Shown here piece by piece: positions 8,980-18,133 of a stretch of 64,000 nucleotides of DNA. Source of the stretch: CBDCAS01 sp965214015 (lineage in GTDB: Bacteria > Pseudomonadota > Gammaproteobacteria > Coxiellales > Coxiellaceae). The notes below the pieces were generated by a model. That model was not told the origin of the DNA, did not search any database, and worked only from the letters and a program-made list of their open reading frames with translations. How positions within the stretch are numbered: position 1 is the stretch's first letter; every line of letters starts with the position of its first letter. The stretch lies in the NCBI GenBank assembly GCA_965214015.1, contig CBDCAS010000018.1:1-64000 (forward strand), written 5' to 3'. The position numbers and the translations under genes are program-made.

Positions 8980-10608
8980 TTATTCAATAATATTTTTTTC
9001 ATATAAACCCCACTCATCCAAACAAAAATGTACTAACAAAGAAACAAAACCTCGCACATCTTTATAATATTTTAAATAAAACTTTCTACCCAATAAAGCA
9101 TATTGATTATAGTCAGTTCCGTAATAATACATACGCTTATAGTAACTATTCTTCTTATCACAACCAAATAGTAACTCATAAAATTTTGCAAATAGTGGGA
9201 TCCATTTAAATCTCATTACCCAAGGTTCTGCAACCGGTCTTAGTACTGTAAACAATTTTGGATAGTAGGTTTGTAAATAATCAATATATAAGCTTTGATT
9301 CATCTTCCATACAAAAGGTACCTTAGACCAAAAATCCATAAGCTCTGGATCCCACAAAGGTAAATGCCAATCATAATGAAAAAAATCATACAGCCTTTGC
9401 CCACTAACTACAGCTTTACACTGGCGCTCTTGCCACTCCCAACTTTCATATAAAGCCAACAAATAGGATTTAGAAATTATTGTTTCAGATTTGGAAAAAC
9501 AATTAGAGATTTCTTGATAGATATAAGCCCTATTTTCTTTATTGAGTAATGGGTGCCACAAAGAGGCATGTTTCTTTATAATAGCAGCGACTAAATCATT
9601 AAAATTAGGCTCTAATGTCTCTAAAATCAATTTGGGCAAGTGGCCTCCTGTAATAAAGTCACCAGTTTGTCCATTAACAATGATACTATCAGAAGGAATC
9701 ATGCGTTGGCATGTCAGATGGTATAGTGTTTCATACTCTAAATATGAAGGGACTGTATGTAAAGCAGAAGCCCATCGGGCATAATCAAAGCGTTCCTTAG
9801 TTTGATACAACTGTCTTGCTAGATGCGGCTTAGCTGGAAAAAACTGCCAAGCTACTCTAAGCTCTTGAGCAACATGCCGAGCCATTTTTGCTTCAAAATT
9901 ACCTCTTAATCCATAGCTTATAGCCAAAATACGATCATATTTTTTTTCAACTAGCTTGGTTAACAAAATTCTTGAATCCAGTCCCCCACTTAATGGTAAA
10001 CAAATCAATCGGCCATTTGCTTTATCAATGACTCGATCAATCACTCGATCCATGATACTGGCATGTTCTTCAATTAAATGGGCACGAGATAAGCTGGTCT
10101 CTTCTTTAGGAAAATAAAAATAATAACGATGTACAACCCATTGAAAATTATATCGTCGCCACACTAAAAATTCGCCTGCTTGTAATTGATACAATGATTG
10201 ATACAAGGTTTTTCTACCTAGTGTATAACTAGTCATGGAAAATTCTAAAAGTGCTTTATCATCAATTGATTTAAGATTTGCTCTTTCTTTTATCGTATAA
10301 GGACAATTAGACACATAAAGCTTGTTCTGAGAGTCTATTCCATAAAAGAGTGGATAACTTTTAATACGATCAACACTTGCAAACACACCATTAGTATCTA
10401 AAATGACGTAGCTAAAAACATCGGTTTCATTTCGTAAAAAATTTTTAAGCTGACCCAAATCCAATTTTAATTCACTCAAAGTAACCACAATATCTTTAAA
10501 ATATTTACCATTGCCAGCGACATGACAGACTGTACTACCTATATTTATTGATCTCCAACCATAAAAAGGCATGATCTTTACTTCAAATGATGTAATACAG
10601 GTATTCAT
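8980..10608 (-). CDS. Asparagine-synthase-like protein lacking the glutaminase cysteine
   Basis: This 542-residue protein has the PP-loop SGGLDS at 207-212 and the synthetase-domain layout, but its N-terminus (MNTCITSFEV) does not begin Met-Cys-Gly. There is no candidate nucleophile at position 2, even with the alternative start at Met13. The N-terminal region still resembles a degenerate glutaminase-like fold (DTNGVFASVDRIKSYPLFYG). Such proteins occur in polysaccharide and peptide clusters and may use free ammonia or catalyse an ATP-dependent ligation. The sequence has a tiny internal duplication (DRVIDRVID, near 188-196). Function beyond AMP-forming acyl activation is unknown. Confidence 0.75.
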   Translation of the reverse strand: MNTCITSFEVKIMPFYGWRSINIGSTVCHVAGNGKYFKDIVVTLSELKLDLGQLKNFLRNETDVFSYVILDTNGVFASVDRIKSYPLFYGIDSQNKLYVSNCPYTIKERANLKSIDDKALLEFSMTSYTLGRKTLYQSLYQLQAGEFLVWRRYNFQWVVHRYYFYFPKEETSLSRAHLIEEHASIMDRVIDRVIDKANGRLICLPLSGGLDSRILLTKLVEKKYDRILAISYGLRGNFEAKMARHVAQELRVAWQFFPAKPHLARQLYQTKERFDYARWASALHTVPSYLEYETLYHLTCQRMIPSDSIIVNGQTGDFITGGHLPKLILETLEPNFNDLVAAIIKKHASLWHPLLNKENRAYIYQEISNCFSKSETIISKSYLLALYESWEWQERQCKAVVSGQRLYDFFHYDWHLPLWDPELMDFWSKVPFVWKMNQSLYIDYLQTYYPKLFTVLRPVAEPWVMRFKWIPLFAKFYELLFGCDKKNSYYKRMYYYGTDYNQYALLGRKFYLKYYKDVRGFVSLLVHFCLDEWGLYEKNIIE

Positions 10609-10691
10609 GGAGATAAATCTTTTATGGTAATTAGTGTAAACGATACTATCATGAGTGTCTGTTATCCTTCAATCAACCCTAATAAAGCAAA

Positions 10692-12506
10692 TTACACTAT
10701 GTTCTCAGATAAATTATAGATATGCCTAAATGACTCAGAGTATTTTGACAGATGTGCAAAACTACCTGAAGCAATAACACGACCCCGTTTAAGCTGTATA
10801 ATATCTTGACATATAGCTACTGAAGACAGTCGATGAGCAATAATAATGACTGTTTTTTTATTCATCAAAGCTTGTAATGCCTTATTAAATTCCTTTTCTG
10901 TTACTGGATCAAGAGCATTGGTTGCTTCATCCAGAATTAAAATATCAGGATCACGATACAGTGCACGTGCAATACCGATACGTTGTCGCTGCCCTCCTGA
11001 TATTTTGACCCCTTTTTCACCAATCTGAGTCAACAAACCATTAGGCTGATTTTCAATAAATGATTCTAATTGCGCAACAGAGATGGCCTTTTCCAAAGCT
11101 GTTTCATTAATATCTTCGAACTGAATGCCAAAGGCAATATTTTCTTTAATAGAAGCATCTAATAAAGATACCTGTTGTGGTACATATCCAACCCAATGTG
11201 ATAACAGGTAATAATCACTTTGTGAAATCTTTTGACCATCAAAAATAATATGGCCTGAATCAATGGGCAATAAGCCTAATAATGCATCTACTAAAGTACT
11301 TTTACCTGCACCTGATTCACCTACAATACCAAAAATAGAATTTTTCCGAACTACTAGTGAAATATTATCTAAAGCATTATTCTCACCCGCATTAGGATAA
11401 CGATAGACCACATTTTTCAATTCTAAAGCATATTCAGAAGAGACTATATCCGCCGAAGGTCGCATTTGTTTTACAGGATTACTAAAATGAGGGGCAGAAA
11501 AAAAATCTATAGCATCACGCACTATAAACACTAATGGCTTATAACGACGAATATTAGCGATAGAGGTTGATATCCGCGCAGCCGAAGGCAATAATCGCTG
11601 TACACTTACAGCAATTAAACTGATAGTAGGTAAAACAGCGATTAAACTACCACGCGTCATGATTAAATAAAGCAACACTATTAGTAAAATACCAAAACCC
11701 ATAACGTTTAATATATTATTAGGAAGATTTGACAGTACACTAAAACGAGACATTTGATGAGCAACTTTATCTTGCCATTTTAAATAACGACTAATAAAAT
11801 AGTGCTCTACATTATAAATTTTTGCATCTTTTAAACTTGAAAGTGCTTCATTTGCTGTTTTATAAGCAAAACGATTACAACGCTCATTAGCTATTGACAG
11901 CCTTTGAATCGCTTGCTTTAAAAAACGATTCATCAATAATAATAATATTCCTAAAGAAATAACAACAGTTCCTACCAATAAAGGATCTACTGAAACCATC
12001 AAAGCAATCAGCGCCAACACTACCATTACATCTGTCACCAAAGTCAGTACTGCTTGCATTAATGTGGATACACTTGAAATATCTAACAGAAGATGTTTCG
12101 ACAATACAGAAGAATGGTGCTCAATCAGCTGAACATAAGGCATATTCATATAACTAGTTAAACAATATTTCGATAATCGATTATTAATACGATAAGTCAG
12201 TTTTGCTTGAAAATAATTATTTAGTATCGCCATTATTGATTTTAATACTAACATTGAAAAAATCAAAATACCGATTGCTATTAAAAAATGACTCTCCACC
12301 TTAAAATGAAAAAACTGATAGATATTATTGAGCAGATGATTCCGGTGGATCAATGTGTTATCACTCAATATCTTAATATAAGGAAATAAGGACCCAATAC
12401 CTCCTAACTCAATAAGCGCAGTTAACAGCATCAATAGCAGTAAAAATAGTGCAAATTTTTTATCTGACCTTGTAAAAAAGCTAAATAATATTTTAAGAAA
12501 TGGCAT
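10692..12506 (-). CDS. ABC exporter (fused permease-ATPase), PglK/MsbA-like flippase
   Basis: This 604-residue half-transporter has about six membrane segments in residues 15-310, then an ATPase with Walker A at 396-404 (GESGAGKST), the signature ISGGQ at 502-506 and Walker B ILILDEA at 522-528. The closest functional analogues are flippases for lipid-linked oligosaccharides (PglK/WlaB) and MsbA. Because no Wzx is present in the window, this gene is the best candidate to move the lipid-linked glycan across the inner membrane. Substrate assignment is by context only. It overlaps the upstream amidase gene by 14 bases. The stretch between it and the asparagine-synthase-like gene (10609-10691) shows nothing clear. 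Confidence 0.87.
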   Translation of the reverse strand: MPFLKILFSFFTRSDKKFALFLLLLMLLTALIELGGIGSLFPYIKILSDNTLIHRNHLLNNIYQFFHFKVESHFLIAIGILIFSMLVLKSIMAILNNYFQAKLTYRINNRLSKYCLTSYMNMPYVQLIEHHSSVLSKHLLLDISSVSTLMQAVLTLVTDVMVVLALIALMVSVDPLLVGTVVISLGILLLLMNRFLKQAIQRLSIANERCNRFAYKTANEALSSLKDAKIYNVEHYFISRYLKWQDKVAHQMSRFSVLSNLPNNILNVMGFGILLIVLLYLIMTRGSLIAVLPTISLIAVSVQRLLPSAARISTSIANIRRYKPLVFIVRDAIDFFSAPHFSNPVKQMRPSADIVSSEYALELKNVVYRYPNAGENNALDNISLVVRKNSIFGIVGESGAGKSTLVDALLGLLPIDSGHIIFDGQKISQSDYYLLSHWVGYVPQQVSLLDASIKENIAFGIQFEDINETALEKAISVAQLESFIENQPNGLLTQIGEKGVKISGGQRQRIGIARALYRDPDILILDEATNALDPVTEKEFNKALQALMNKKTVIIIAHRLSSVAICQDIIQLKRGRVIASGSFAHLSKYSESFRHIYNLSENIV

Positions 12507-13878
12507 TGGAATCCATAATGTTCATAATATAACAACAAAAATCAAATAATTGATAATCATAGTATTTCTTAGCAATACACTGTACACCAATAGGGAGTCT
12601 AGATTGGCCTTGCATTAAAGGTAGCGATATAGTTGGGCTATGGCAGAGAGTCACTAAATGATTATAATCTAGTGGAATTGATTCATCAGTCTCTATAGGA
12701 GCTTCAGTCGCTGCAGAGGGGCACATTAAGATATCTAATTGATTAAATAATTTTTGAAATTCAGATCTTATCTCTATCTGTGCAGCACAGCATTTATGAT
12801 AGTCTCTAATCGGGATACCATTGCCTTCGTTGATAATGTCAGATAAACCTTTGCTAAATAACTCAGGATGCGCAGCCCACTCACGTTTAAAATAATAAGC
12901 TAATGAACGGTAATAGAGAGTTCTATGCACTTTGTCACTATTTTTGAATTGTTTCGATAAATCTAACCATGTGATCTCACAACCAATATCAGACAATACA
13001 TCTGCTATTTTGCTAAGTTGGATATTAATGGTTGGATCTTGATAATCAGAATAAGAGCCTTGTACCATTCCAACTCTCCATCGATGACCTGCTTTTGGGC
13101 GAGGCACTAATTGTTGATTTACGATAGGATAGTTTTGACCTCTAACTCGGAGCACATTAAATAACAATAAAATATCTAATAAATATGCTCCCATAATACT
13201 AACCGTATCCAACGTATCTGTTGTCTTTAACATAGCTGTTCTTGGTAGAACACCAAATGAAGGCTTATAACCAATAATACCGCAATAGCTTGATGGACGA
13301 ATCGTTGATCCTGCTGTTTGGCTAGATAGTGCTAAAGGCACCATGCCACTGGCAATAGCTGCTGCTGAACCACTTGAAGAAGTGCCTGGAGTACGCATTA
13401 AATCTAATGGATTACGTGTCATTCCTGGTGTATGCACACATAGTTCAGCAGTCACTGTTTTTCCCATAATTATACCATTTGAACGACGAATACTCGTAAC
13501 GACTCGTGCATCATTTCCAGGTGTATATCCTAAAAACAAAGCACTGCCATACTCTGTTTTCATATCAGCTGTATTAAAGATATCTTTAATACCTATGGGC
13601 ACACCATATAATTTATTTTTAAATGACTGATCTATAGCATTTAAATTTTCATCAATTGATTGATCAAGCTCTATAGCTTGCTTCCATAAATTGTCTCGAT
13701 CAAAACAAGTCCATGCTTGTACCTTGTTCTCAAAAGTATCATAATTATTCAGACAATAACTAATATATTCAGTGACAGTCATCTCTTTCTTTATTAGCTT
13801 ATCTAAGTAACTGGTTACTGAGGGTAATCGATATACAGTACCAAGGGCAGTTTTTTCTTTAGAAAGTAACACACTCAT
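12493..13878 (-). CDS. Amidase, amidase-signature family (GatA-like fold)
   Basis: This 461-residue protein has the Ser-cisSer-Lys catalytic set: Lys in VPIGIKDIFN, the glycine/serine-rich GTSSSGSAAAIASG, and the nucleophile region SQTAGSTIRPSSYCG. The family hydrolyses amides and in GatA channels the released ammonia to a partner. Here the gene overlaps the downstream ABC transporter (14 bp), and its start overlaps the stop of the N-acetyl-sugar amidotransferase by four bases. That coupling raises the possibility that it supplies ammonia to, or acts on the product of, that enzyme. An unrelated amide hydrolase role is equally possible from sequence alone. Confidence 0.83.
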   Translation of the reverse strand: MSVLLSKEKTALGTVYRLPSVTSYLDKLIKKEMTVTEYISYCLNNYDTFENKVQAWTCFDRDNLWKQAIELDQSIDENLNAIDQSFKNKLYGVPIGIKDIFNTADMKTEYGSALFLGYTPGNDARVVTSIRRSNGIIMGKTVTAELCVHTPGMTRNPLDLMRTPGTSSSGSAAAIASGMVPLALSSQTAGSTIRPSSYCGIIGYKPSFGVLPRTAMLKTTDTLDTVSIMGAYLLDILLLFNVLRVRGQNYPIVNQQLVPRPKAGHRWRVGMVQGSYSDYQDPTINIQLSKIADVLSDIGCEITWLDLSKQFKNSDKVHRTLYYRSLAYYFKREWAAHPELFSKGLSDIINEGNGIPIRDYHKCCAAQIEIRSEFQKLFNQLDILMCPSAATEAPIETDESIPLDYNHLVTLCHSPTISLPLMQGQSRLPIGVQCIAKKYYDYQLFDFCCYIMNIMDSNAIS

Positions 13879-14996
13879 AATAGATCCTTTGCTTTTCCTC
13901 TGCGCTGTGACTTTAATATCTCTCTAAATTCTTTTTCTGAAAATTCTGTAATTTCTAAATACTTATCTAATGCTTTAGGGCGTTTAGAATCCATTTCATT
14001 AATTATCTTAAACCCTTCCTCACGCGTCATTAGTCCAGCTCGAATATCTTGACTCACAAAATCAGTCGTTCGACCATAACCTCGCTTTAAATATTTACAA
14101 TAATCATGGACACCTGGCATTTTACATTCAACACTTTTATAGCGCTTATAAGATCCTTCTACATGATCTTCTTGCCAACCATATTCCTCCACTAAAAATT
14201 CTGTTTGTCTTTCATGATCCCAAAAAATATAATCACCTAAATAAATAGAACTAATATTGTTCTCACTCAATTCCTGCTTTGAAGGTGGGTAAAATAAAAC
14301 CATTTCAGCTTTAGTAATTCCATGACCTACTACCGCATCAGGACCTGTACGCACAGAACCCTGCATAGAAATATCACAAACATGAGCAGCCGATGACATT
14401 TTAAATTCCTGATCAAAAAAAGTGTCACGCCCTGAAAATTCAGCAGGTGATTCTCCATAAACTAGTAATTTAATATTAAACTTAACGGCAATATGTAATG
14501 GAAATGATAAAACTCCTGCATGACAATGCCAACAAGAGTCTCCAATAAGGCCTAATGACTTGCGAGCCAATCGATTTACCAAACTACGTTTAGGGGTGTA
14601 CATAATATGATCTACATCTAATCTTTCTAAAACATTCCAAAGATTTTCCCATCCTTTTTTGCTATACCAATTATGGCTAAAGGTAACGGCCAGTGGCTTT
14701 AAACCATATACTCTAGTTAACACATGCAGCTGGAATGCACTGTCTTTACCACCACTAATAGGTACCATACAATCATAATTATCAGCAGATTGATCTTGAA
14801 ATTTTTTTAGCAACTCTCCTAGCTGATCACCCCTCATTTTCCAATCAATACGCATTTTTTCTTCAGAAGCACGACATGCTTTACAAATCCCCATCTCATC
14901 AAAAGCAATACCTTCTGTTGTCTCTGGCATACAACAACGTGTACAATATTGCAATGCCTTAAAAGGGACTGAATCTTCAAAAATCTCTATAGACAT
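13875..14996 (-). CDS. N-acetyl sugar amidotransferase (WbpG/PseA type)
   Basis: This 373-residue PP-loop protein has zinc-ribbon cysteines near the N-terminus (Cys18, Cys21, Cys38, Cys41) and SGGKDS at 81-86, the ATP-binding loop. Family members convert the acetamido group of a sugar to an acetamidino group, as on legionaminic or pseudaminic acid in Campylobacter and on mannuronic sugars in Pseudomonas. They normally receive ammonia from HisH/HisF-like partners. No such genes lie in the window, while an amidase-family gene overlaps by four bases downstream. Together with the Leg enzymes nearby this suggests an amidino-legionaminic acid derivative (inference). Confidence 0.85.
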   Translation of the reverse strand: MSIEIFEDSVPFKALQYCTRCCMPETTEGIAFDEMGICKACRASEEKMRIDWKMRGDQLGELLKKFQDQSADNYDCMVPISGGKDSAFQLHVLTRVYGLKPLAVTFSHNWYSKKGWENLWNVLERLDVDHIMYTPKRSLVNRLARKSLGLIGDSCWHCHAGVLSFPLHIAVKFNIKLLVYGESPAEFSGRDTFFDQEFKMSSAAHVCDISMQGSVRTGPDAVVGHGITKAEMVLFYPPSKQELSENNISSIYLGDYIFWDHERQTEFLVEEYGWQEDHVEGSYKRYKSVECKMPGVHDYCKYLKRGYGRTTDFVSQDIRAGLMTREEGFKIINEMDSKRPKALDKYLEITEFSEKEFREILKSQRRGKAKDLL

Positions 14997-15324
14997 GACT
15001 TTTGTCTCCTAAAAAAGTAGTCTGCAGTATATAAATTATTTTGATTATAATGATCTAAACCACTTAATAATGCAGGAATAACTACTTTAACTTTCCCACC
15101 AAAAGCATTTAATTTATAATAATTAAAAATCAATGTAGTGCAACCCACTGCAACAGGTTGCTCAGAGCCGTGAAAATCACGATCATTAAATAATACTAAA
15201 TTACCCTTTTTTCCTTCTACTCTGACCATTTTTGATATAATTTTTTTTGAATTTCATTTGAATAATTGTTTAAATTATGACCGAAACATTCATCAAAATT
15301 ATAAGTGCCTAAGAATAATAACAA
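14987..15324 (-). pseudogene. Frameshifted, N-terminally truncated Fe(II)/2-oxoglutarate dioxygenase-like remnant
   Basis: The open frame 14987-15229 (80 residues) looks like only the C-terminal end of a PhyH-like dioxygenase. GNLVLFNDRDFHGSEQPVAV carries the distal His and an Arg/Gln-rich strand typical of the 2-oxoglutarate-binding end. Immediately upstream, a different frame (about 15324-15222) reads like the preceding part of the same protein (FLGTYNFDECFGHNLNNYSN), so a frameshift near 15225-15235 separates the two. The usual N-terminal 150 or more residues, with the HxD motif, are missing. The remnant overlaps the following amidotransferase start by 10 bp. It is probably non-functional, although the 80-residue frame has an ATG. 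Confidence 0.6.
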
Positions 15325-15356
15325 GCTCCTTTATTAAATAATAGTAGTCACTATTT

Positions 15357-16883
15357 TTAAGCATCATTAAGACTCAATTCATTGACTATAATCTTATGCG
15401 ATAGACTTTTCCTCAAGCCCATCACAACATTATCTAAAATCTGATTATTAAATTCATTACGACGAACAGTAGTAAATTTTTTTAAATTAAATGAGGCATT
15501 TATCGCAGCCTGTCGTAGCCGAGCTCCATCAATTTTAGCTTTTTCTATATCGTAATGGCCATGAAGTGCAGCTTGAATAGCAGGTGCTAGTTGTTCATCT
15601 TGGTGAACCAAAAAAACATGGTCTAAAAAATCGTAATAATTATGACGACCAAATAAAATAACTGGCTTCCCTATAATAGCAGCTTCCAAACCTCCAGTAC
15701 CAGAAATTGTGGCAATTACTGCTGCCTTTGAAACGATATTAACACCTTCCTCTTTAACATCCAATAATACAGTATTTTTAAGACGCCTTATATGCTCATA
15801 GAACTCTCTAGATCGTTTCCCTAGCGCATAAATCGCCTCTTTAACAACCAATATGGTATCAGCGGGTAAATCTCTTGCAATTTTATGAATGATTGCAAGC
15901 TGTGAAGTACACTCTGGCGACATCCAGTGTAAAGACAATTCTGGCTCAGTAGCTAGAGGAAAATAAATAAACTTCTTTCCTTCAAGATCTGATAGGCGCA
16001 ACATATTTGGATATGTTAATTTTTTAATATCTCTATACTCTTTATATAAAAATCTAAGATAAGAACCAAAATAGTATCCTTTAGCATATCGCCTTTTTAG
16101 AATTCGATAGCTATTTTCATACACCAAACTAAATACTTTGGAAATGAATCGCTTTAACCTACTAGAATTTAATATTTTCTTCTTGTGAGTTAGATCTAAA
16201 AAAAATTGTTTTTGTAATTCAATGGGATCAAAATTTTTATTAATTAGTTGCATATAGTGATTTTTAACTTCAGGAAATTCACAAAATAAGTTTCGTGTCC
16301 AATAAAAATAATTATCAATACGCGTACAAAACAAATATCGAAATGGAATATTAAAAGCATGAGCTACAATTTCTTCTTCTTTTAAGCCATTAATCACTAA
16401 ACTAATTTTTCCTCCACTCAACTGCTCTTTCCAAAAATCAAAAATATAATTATAAGCATGAACAATTTGTAAATAAGAGGGTTCTTCAGACATTACTGAC
16501 TTTGGATGATAATAAGCACCTAGATAAAAGCCTAAACCCAGATCTCTACGCGTCATACGTACCTTATTATAAGTTATATTAAACAGCTGCTCATTTTCTA
16601 CTGCCTTATTGAAAATAGCAGTAGCATCTTTTGGATCAATAATCTCTTGTGCCTTACTTTTCCACGCAGGAATCATTTTAACATCATCTATATAACCCTT
16701 ATTAACATATGATATTAATTCGCAATAAGCATCTTTACTCTGCACATAAACACAGATATAACTATTAAAATGTGACTTAAGATATTGACAGATAGCTAAC
16801 AAAAGATAACGATATTCGTAACCATCAATTAAAGCGATTCGAGATACTATCTTCTTAAAATCATTTAATGAAGAGTGATTCAA
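15357..16883 (-). CDS. Capsule/surface-polysaccharide biosynthesis protein, KpsC/KpsS-like C-terminal domain
   Basis: This protein of 508 residues is soluble by inspection. The C-terminal half has the pattern of GT-B capsule synthesis proteins: EPELSLHWMSPECTSQL, then SGTGGLEAAIIGKPVILFGR with conserved Gly and Glu, followed by a Tyr/Phe-rich stretch. This resembles the Capsule_synth and CDP-glycerol/Kdo transferase group. The N-terminal half is not recognisable. It sits three bases after the CMP-sugar synthetase gene, so it may transfer the CMP-activated nonulosonic acid made by its neighbour. That substrate is an inference from position. Confidence 0.6.
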   Translation of the reverse strand: MNHSSLNDFKKIVSRIALIDGYEYRYLLLAICQYLKSHFNSYICVYVQSKDAYCELISYVNKGYIDDVKMIPAWKSKAQEIIDPKDATAIFNKAVENEQLFNITYNKVRMTRRDLGLGFYLGAYYHPKSVMSEEPSYLQIVHAYNYIFDFWKEQLSGGKISLVINGLKEEEIVAHAFNIPFRYLFCTRIDNYFYWTRNLFCEFPEVKNHYMQLINKNFDPIELQKQFFLDLTHKKKILNSSRLKRFISKVFSLVYENSYRILKRRYAKGYYFGSYLRFLYKEYRDIKKLTYPNMLRLSDLEGKKFIYFPLATEPELSLHWMSPECTSQLAIIHKIARDLPADTILVVKEAIYALGKRSREFYEHIRRLKNTVLLDVKEEGVNIVSKAAVIATISGTGGLEAAIIGKPVILFGRHNYYDFLDHVFLVHQDEQLAPAIQAALHGHYDIEKAKIDGARLRQAAINASFNLKKFTTVRRNEFNNQILDNVVMGLRKSLSHKIIVNELSLNDA

Positions 16884-16886
16884 TTT

Positions 16887-17591
16887 CTACTCTCCTTTGC
16901 TTAAATTTACCACAGCATGTGCTAATTCTAAATCATCATAGGTATCAATATCTATTGCTGATTTCCAGTTAAGGGGACAAAATTTATAGTTTTTTCCATA
17001 AAACGTTCCTGAATCAATTAATGCATTTCTCTGTGCAATCCATATGGCACCTGTTGGACAATAGAGTGGCGATAAATCTTGAGAACGAGACTTTAATGCC
17101 TCTGGAAAGAGGCTTTCAGGACTGCCATTACTGGATAACTTGACTGCCCACCATGGGTTCATCCAAGTATACTGACAACAACTGATTTGAAAAGAAGAAG
17201 AATTTCTTTGAAATCTATCATAGGCTTGCACAATATCACTCGATAAACGCAAAGGACAATTAGGCATTAACTGAACAACAGTATCAAAACAGTAGTCAAA
17301 ATAGGTCTCAGACTGTTTCAAAGCTGTAATCGTTGCTCCACTGACCGGAGTGATATCATCAAAATGAGTCGTTCTTAAAAAAGGAACTGCTGCACTAAAA
17401 GATCGAGCAACTTGAGCAATTTTTTCACACTCTGTAGAAACAATAATTTGATCAAAAATCTCAGACTCTAATGCTGCCTCAATAGTCCATGCAATCATTG
17501 GCTTCCCACAAAATGAAATAATATTTTTATTTGGAATACGCTTTGAACCTCCACGAGCTGGAATAATCGCTATCACTTTACAATCTTTCAT
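16887..17591 (-). CDS. legF: CMP-nonulosonate cytidylyltransferase (NeuA/LegF/PseF family)
   Basis: This protein of about 234 residues begins with the family's nucleotide-binding motif (IIPARGGSKRIPNKNI). It activates a nonulosonic acid (legionaminic, pseudaminic or sialic) with CTP to the CMP-sugar. I prefer the ATG at 17591 to an upstream in-frame TTG at 17603. It is preceded by GGAG at a good distance and overlaps the stop of the GNAT gene by four bases (ATGA). The LegB/LegC/LegI homologues nearby favour CMP-legionaminic acid or a derivative as product. Exact sugar specificity cannot be read from sequence. Confidence 0.85.
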   Translation of the reverse strand: MKDCKVIAIIPARGGSKRIPNKNIISFCGKPMIAWTIEAALESEIFDQIIVSTECEKIAQVARSFSAAVPFLRTTHFDDITPVSGATITALKQSETYFDYCFDTVVQLMPNCPLRLSSDIVQAYDRFQRNSSSFQISCCQYTWMNPWWAVKLSSNGSPESLFPEALKSRSQDLSPLYCPTGAIWIAQRNALIDSGTFYGKNYKFCPLNWKSAIDIDTYDDLELAHAVVNLSKGE

Positions 17592-18133
17592 TGATGACTC
17601 CAAGAAGGATTAAAAAAAGCAAAATAAACAATATCTGTTGGTTTATTATTTACTAAAACTTGATGTTTTCTGATACCATCAAATTTCATGTTAGATTTTA
17701 TCATAATTCTCTTCATCGCCTCATTAGTACTATAACAACCACCTGTTACTTTTCGGTATTCTTTAGTTTTCAATAAAAAATGACATACCGCATTCCATGA
17801 CTCAAAACCATACCCTCTCCCCCAATGTTGCCGATCGCCAATCAAAATAGCCACATCAGCCACTCTATTGATAGTATCTACAGTAATTGTCATATTACCA
17901 ATATGAGTCTTTGAGTCCTGCTTTAACTTTACTGCTAAAAATAAATTATTTGAGCCACTAAATGATAAAAAATATTCTCTACAGTCTTCTAATGTATGCC
18001 TTCTATGTCGCTGCCTACTACTTTGCACCACTATTGGATCATTTAACCAATTCACATACTGCTCTGTCAGCAGAGCTTCATCAAAAGATTCAATAATTAA
18101 TCGCTCAGTAGTAATCATATTAAAAACTGTCAT
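17588..18133 (-). CDS. GNAT-family N-acetyltransferase
   Basis: The 181-residue protein has the RimJ/RimL-like GNAT pattern: start ITTERLIIESF, the acetyl-CoA loop region RQHWGRGYGFESW (about residue 105), and a C-terminal strand with a Tyr-Phe ending. In nonulosonic-acid loci such enzymes acetylate the 4-amino group (as PseH does) or other amines on the sugar. Its start overlaps the upstream gene stop by four bases (ATGA) and its stop overlaps the CMP-synthetase start by four, so it belongs to a tightly coupled run. It is an alternative to the NeuD-like protein as the sugar N-acetyltransferase. Confidence 0.82.
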   Translation of the reverse strand: MTVFNMITTERLIIESFDEALLTEQYVNWLNDPIVVQSSRQRHRRHTLEDCREYFLSFSGSNNLFLAVKLKQDSKTHIGNMTITVDTINRVADVAILIGDRQHWGRGYGFESWNAVCHFLLKTKEYRKVTGGCYSTNEAMKRIMIKSNMKFDGIRKHQVLVNNKPTDIVYFAFFNPSWSHQ

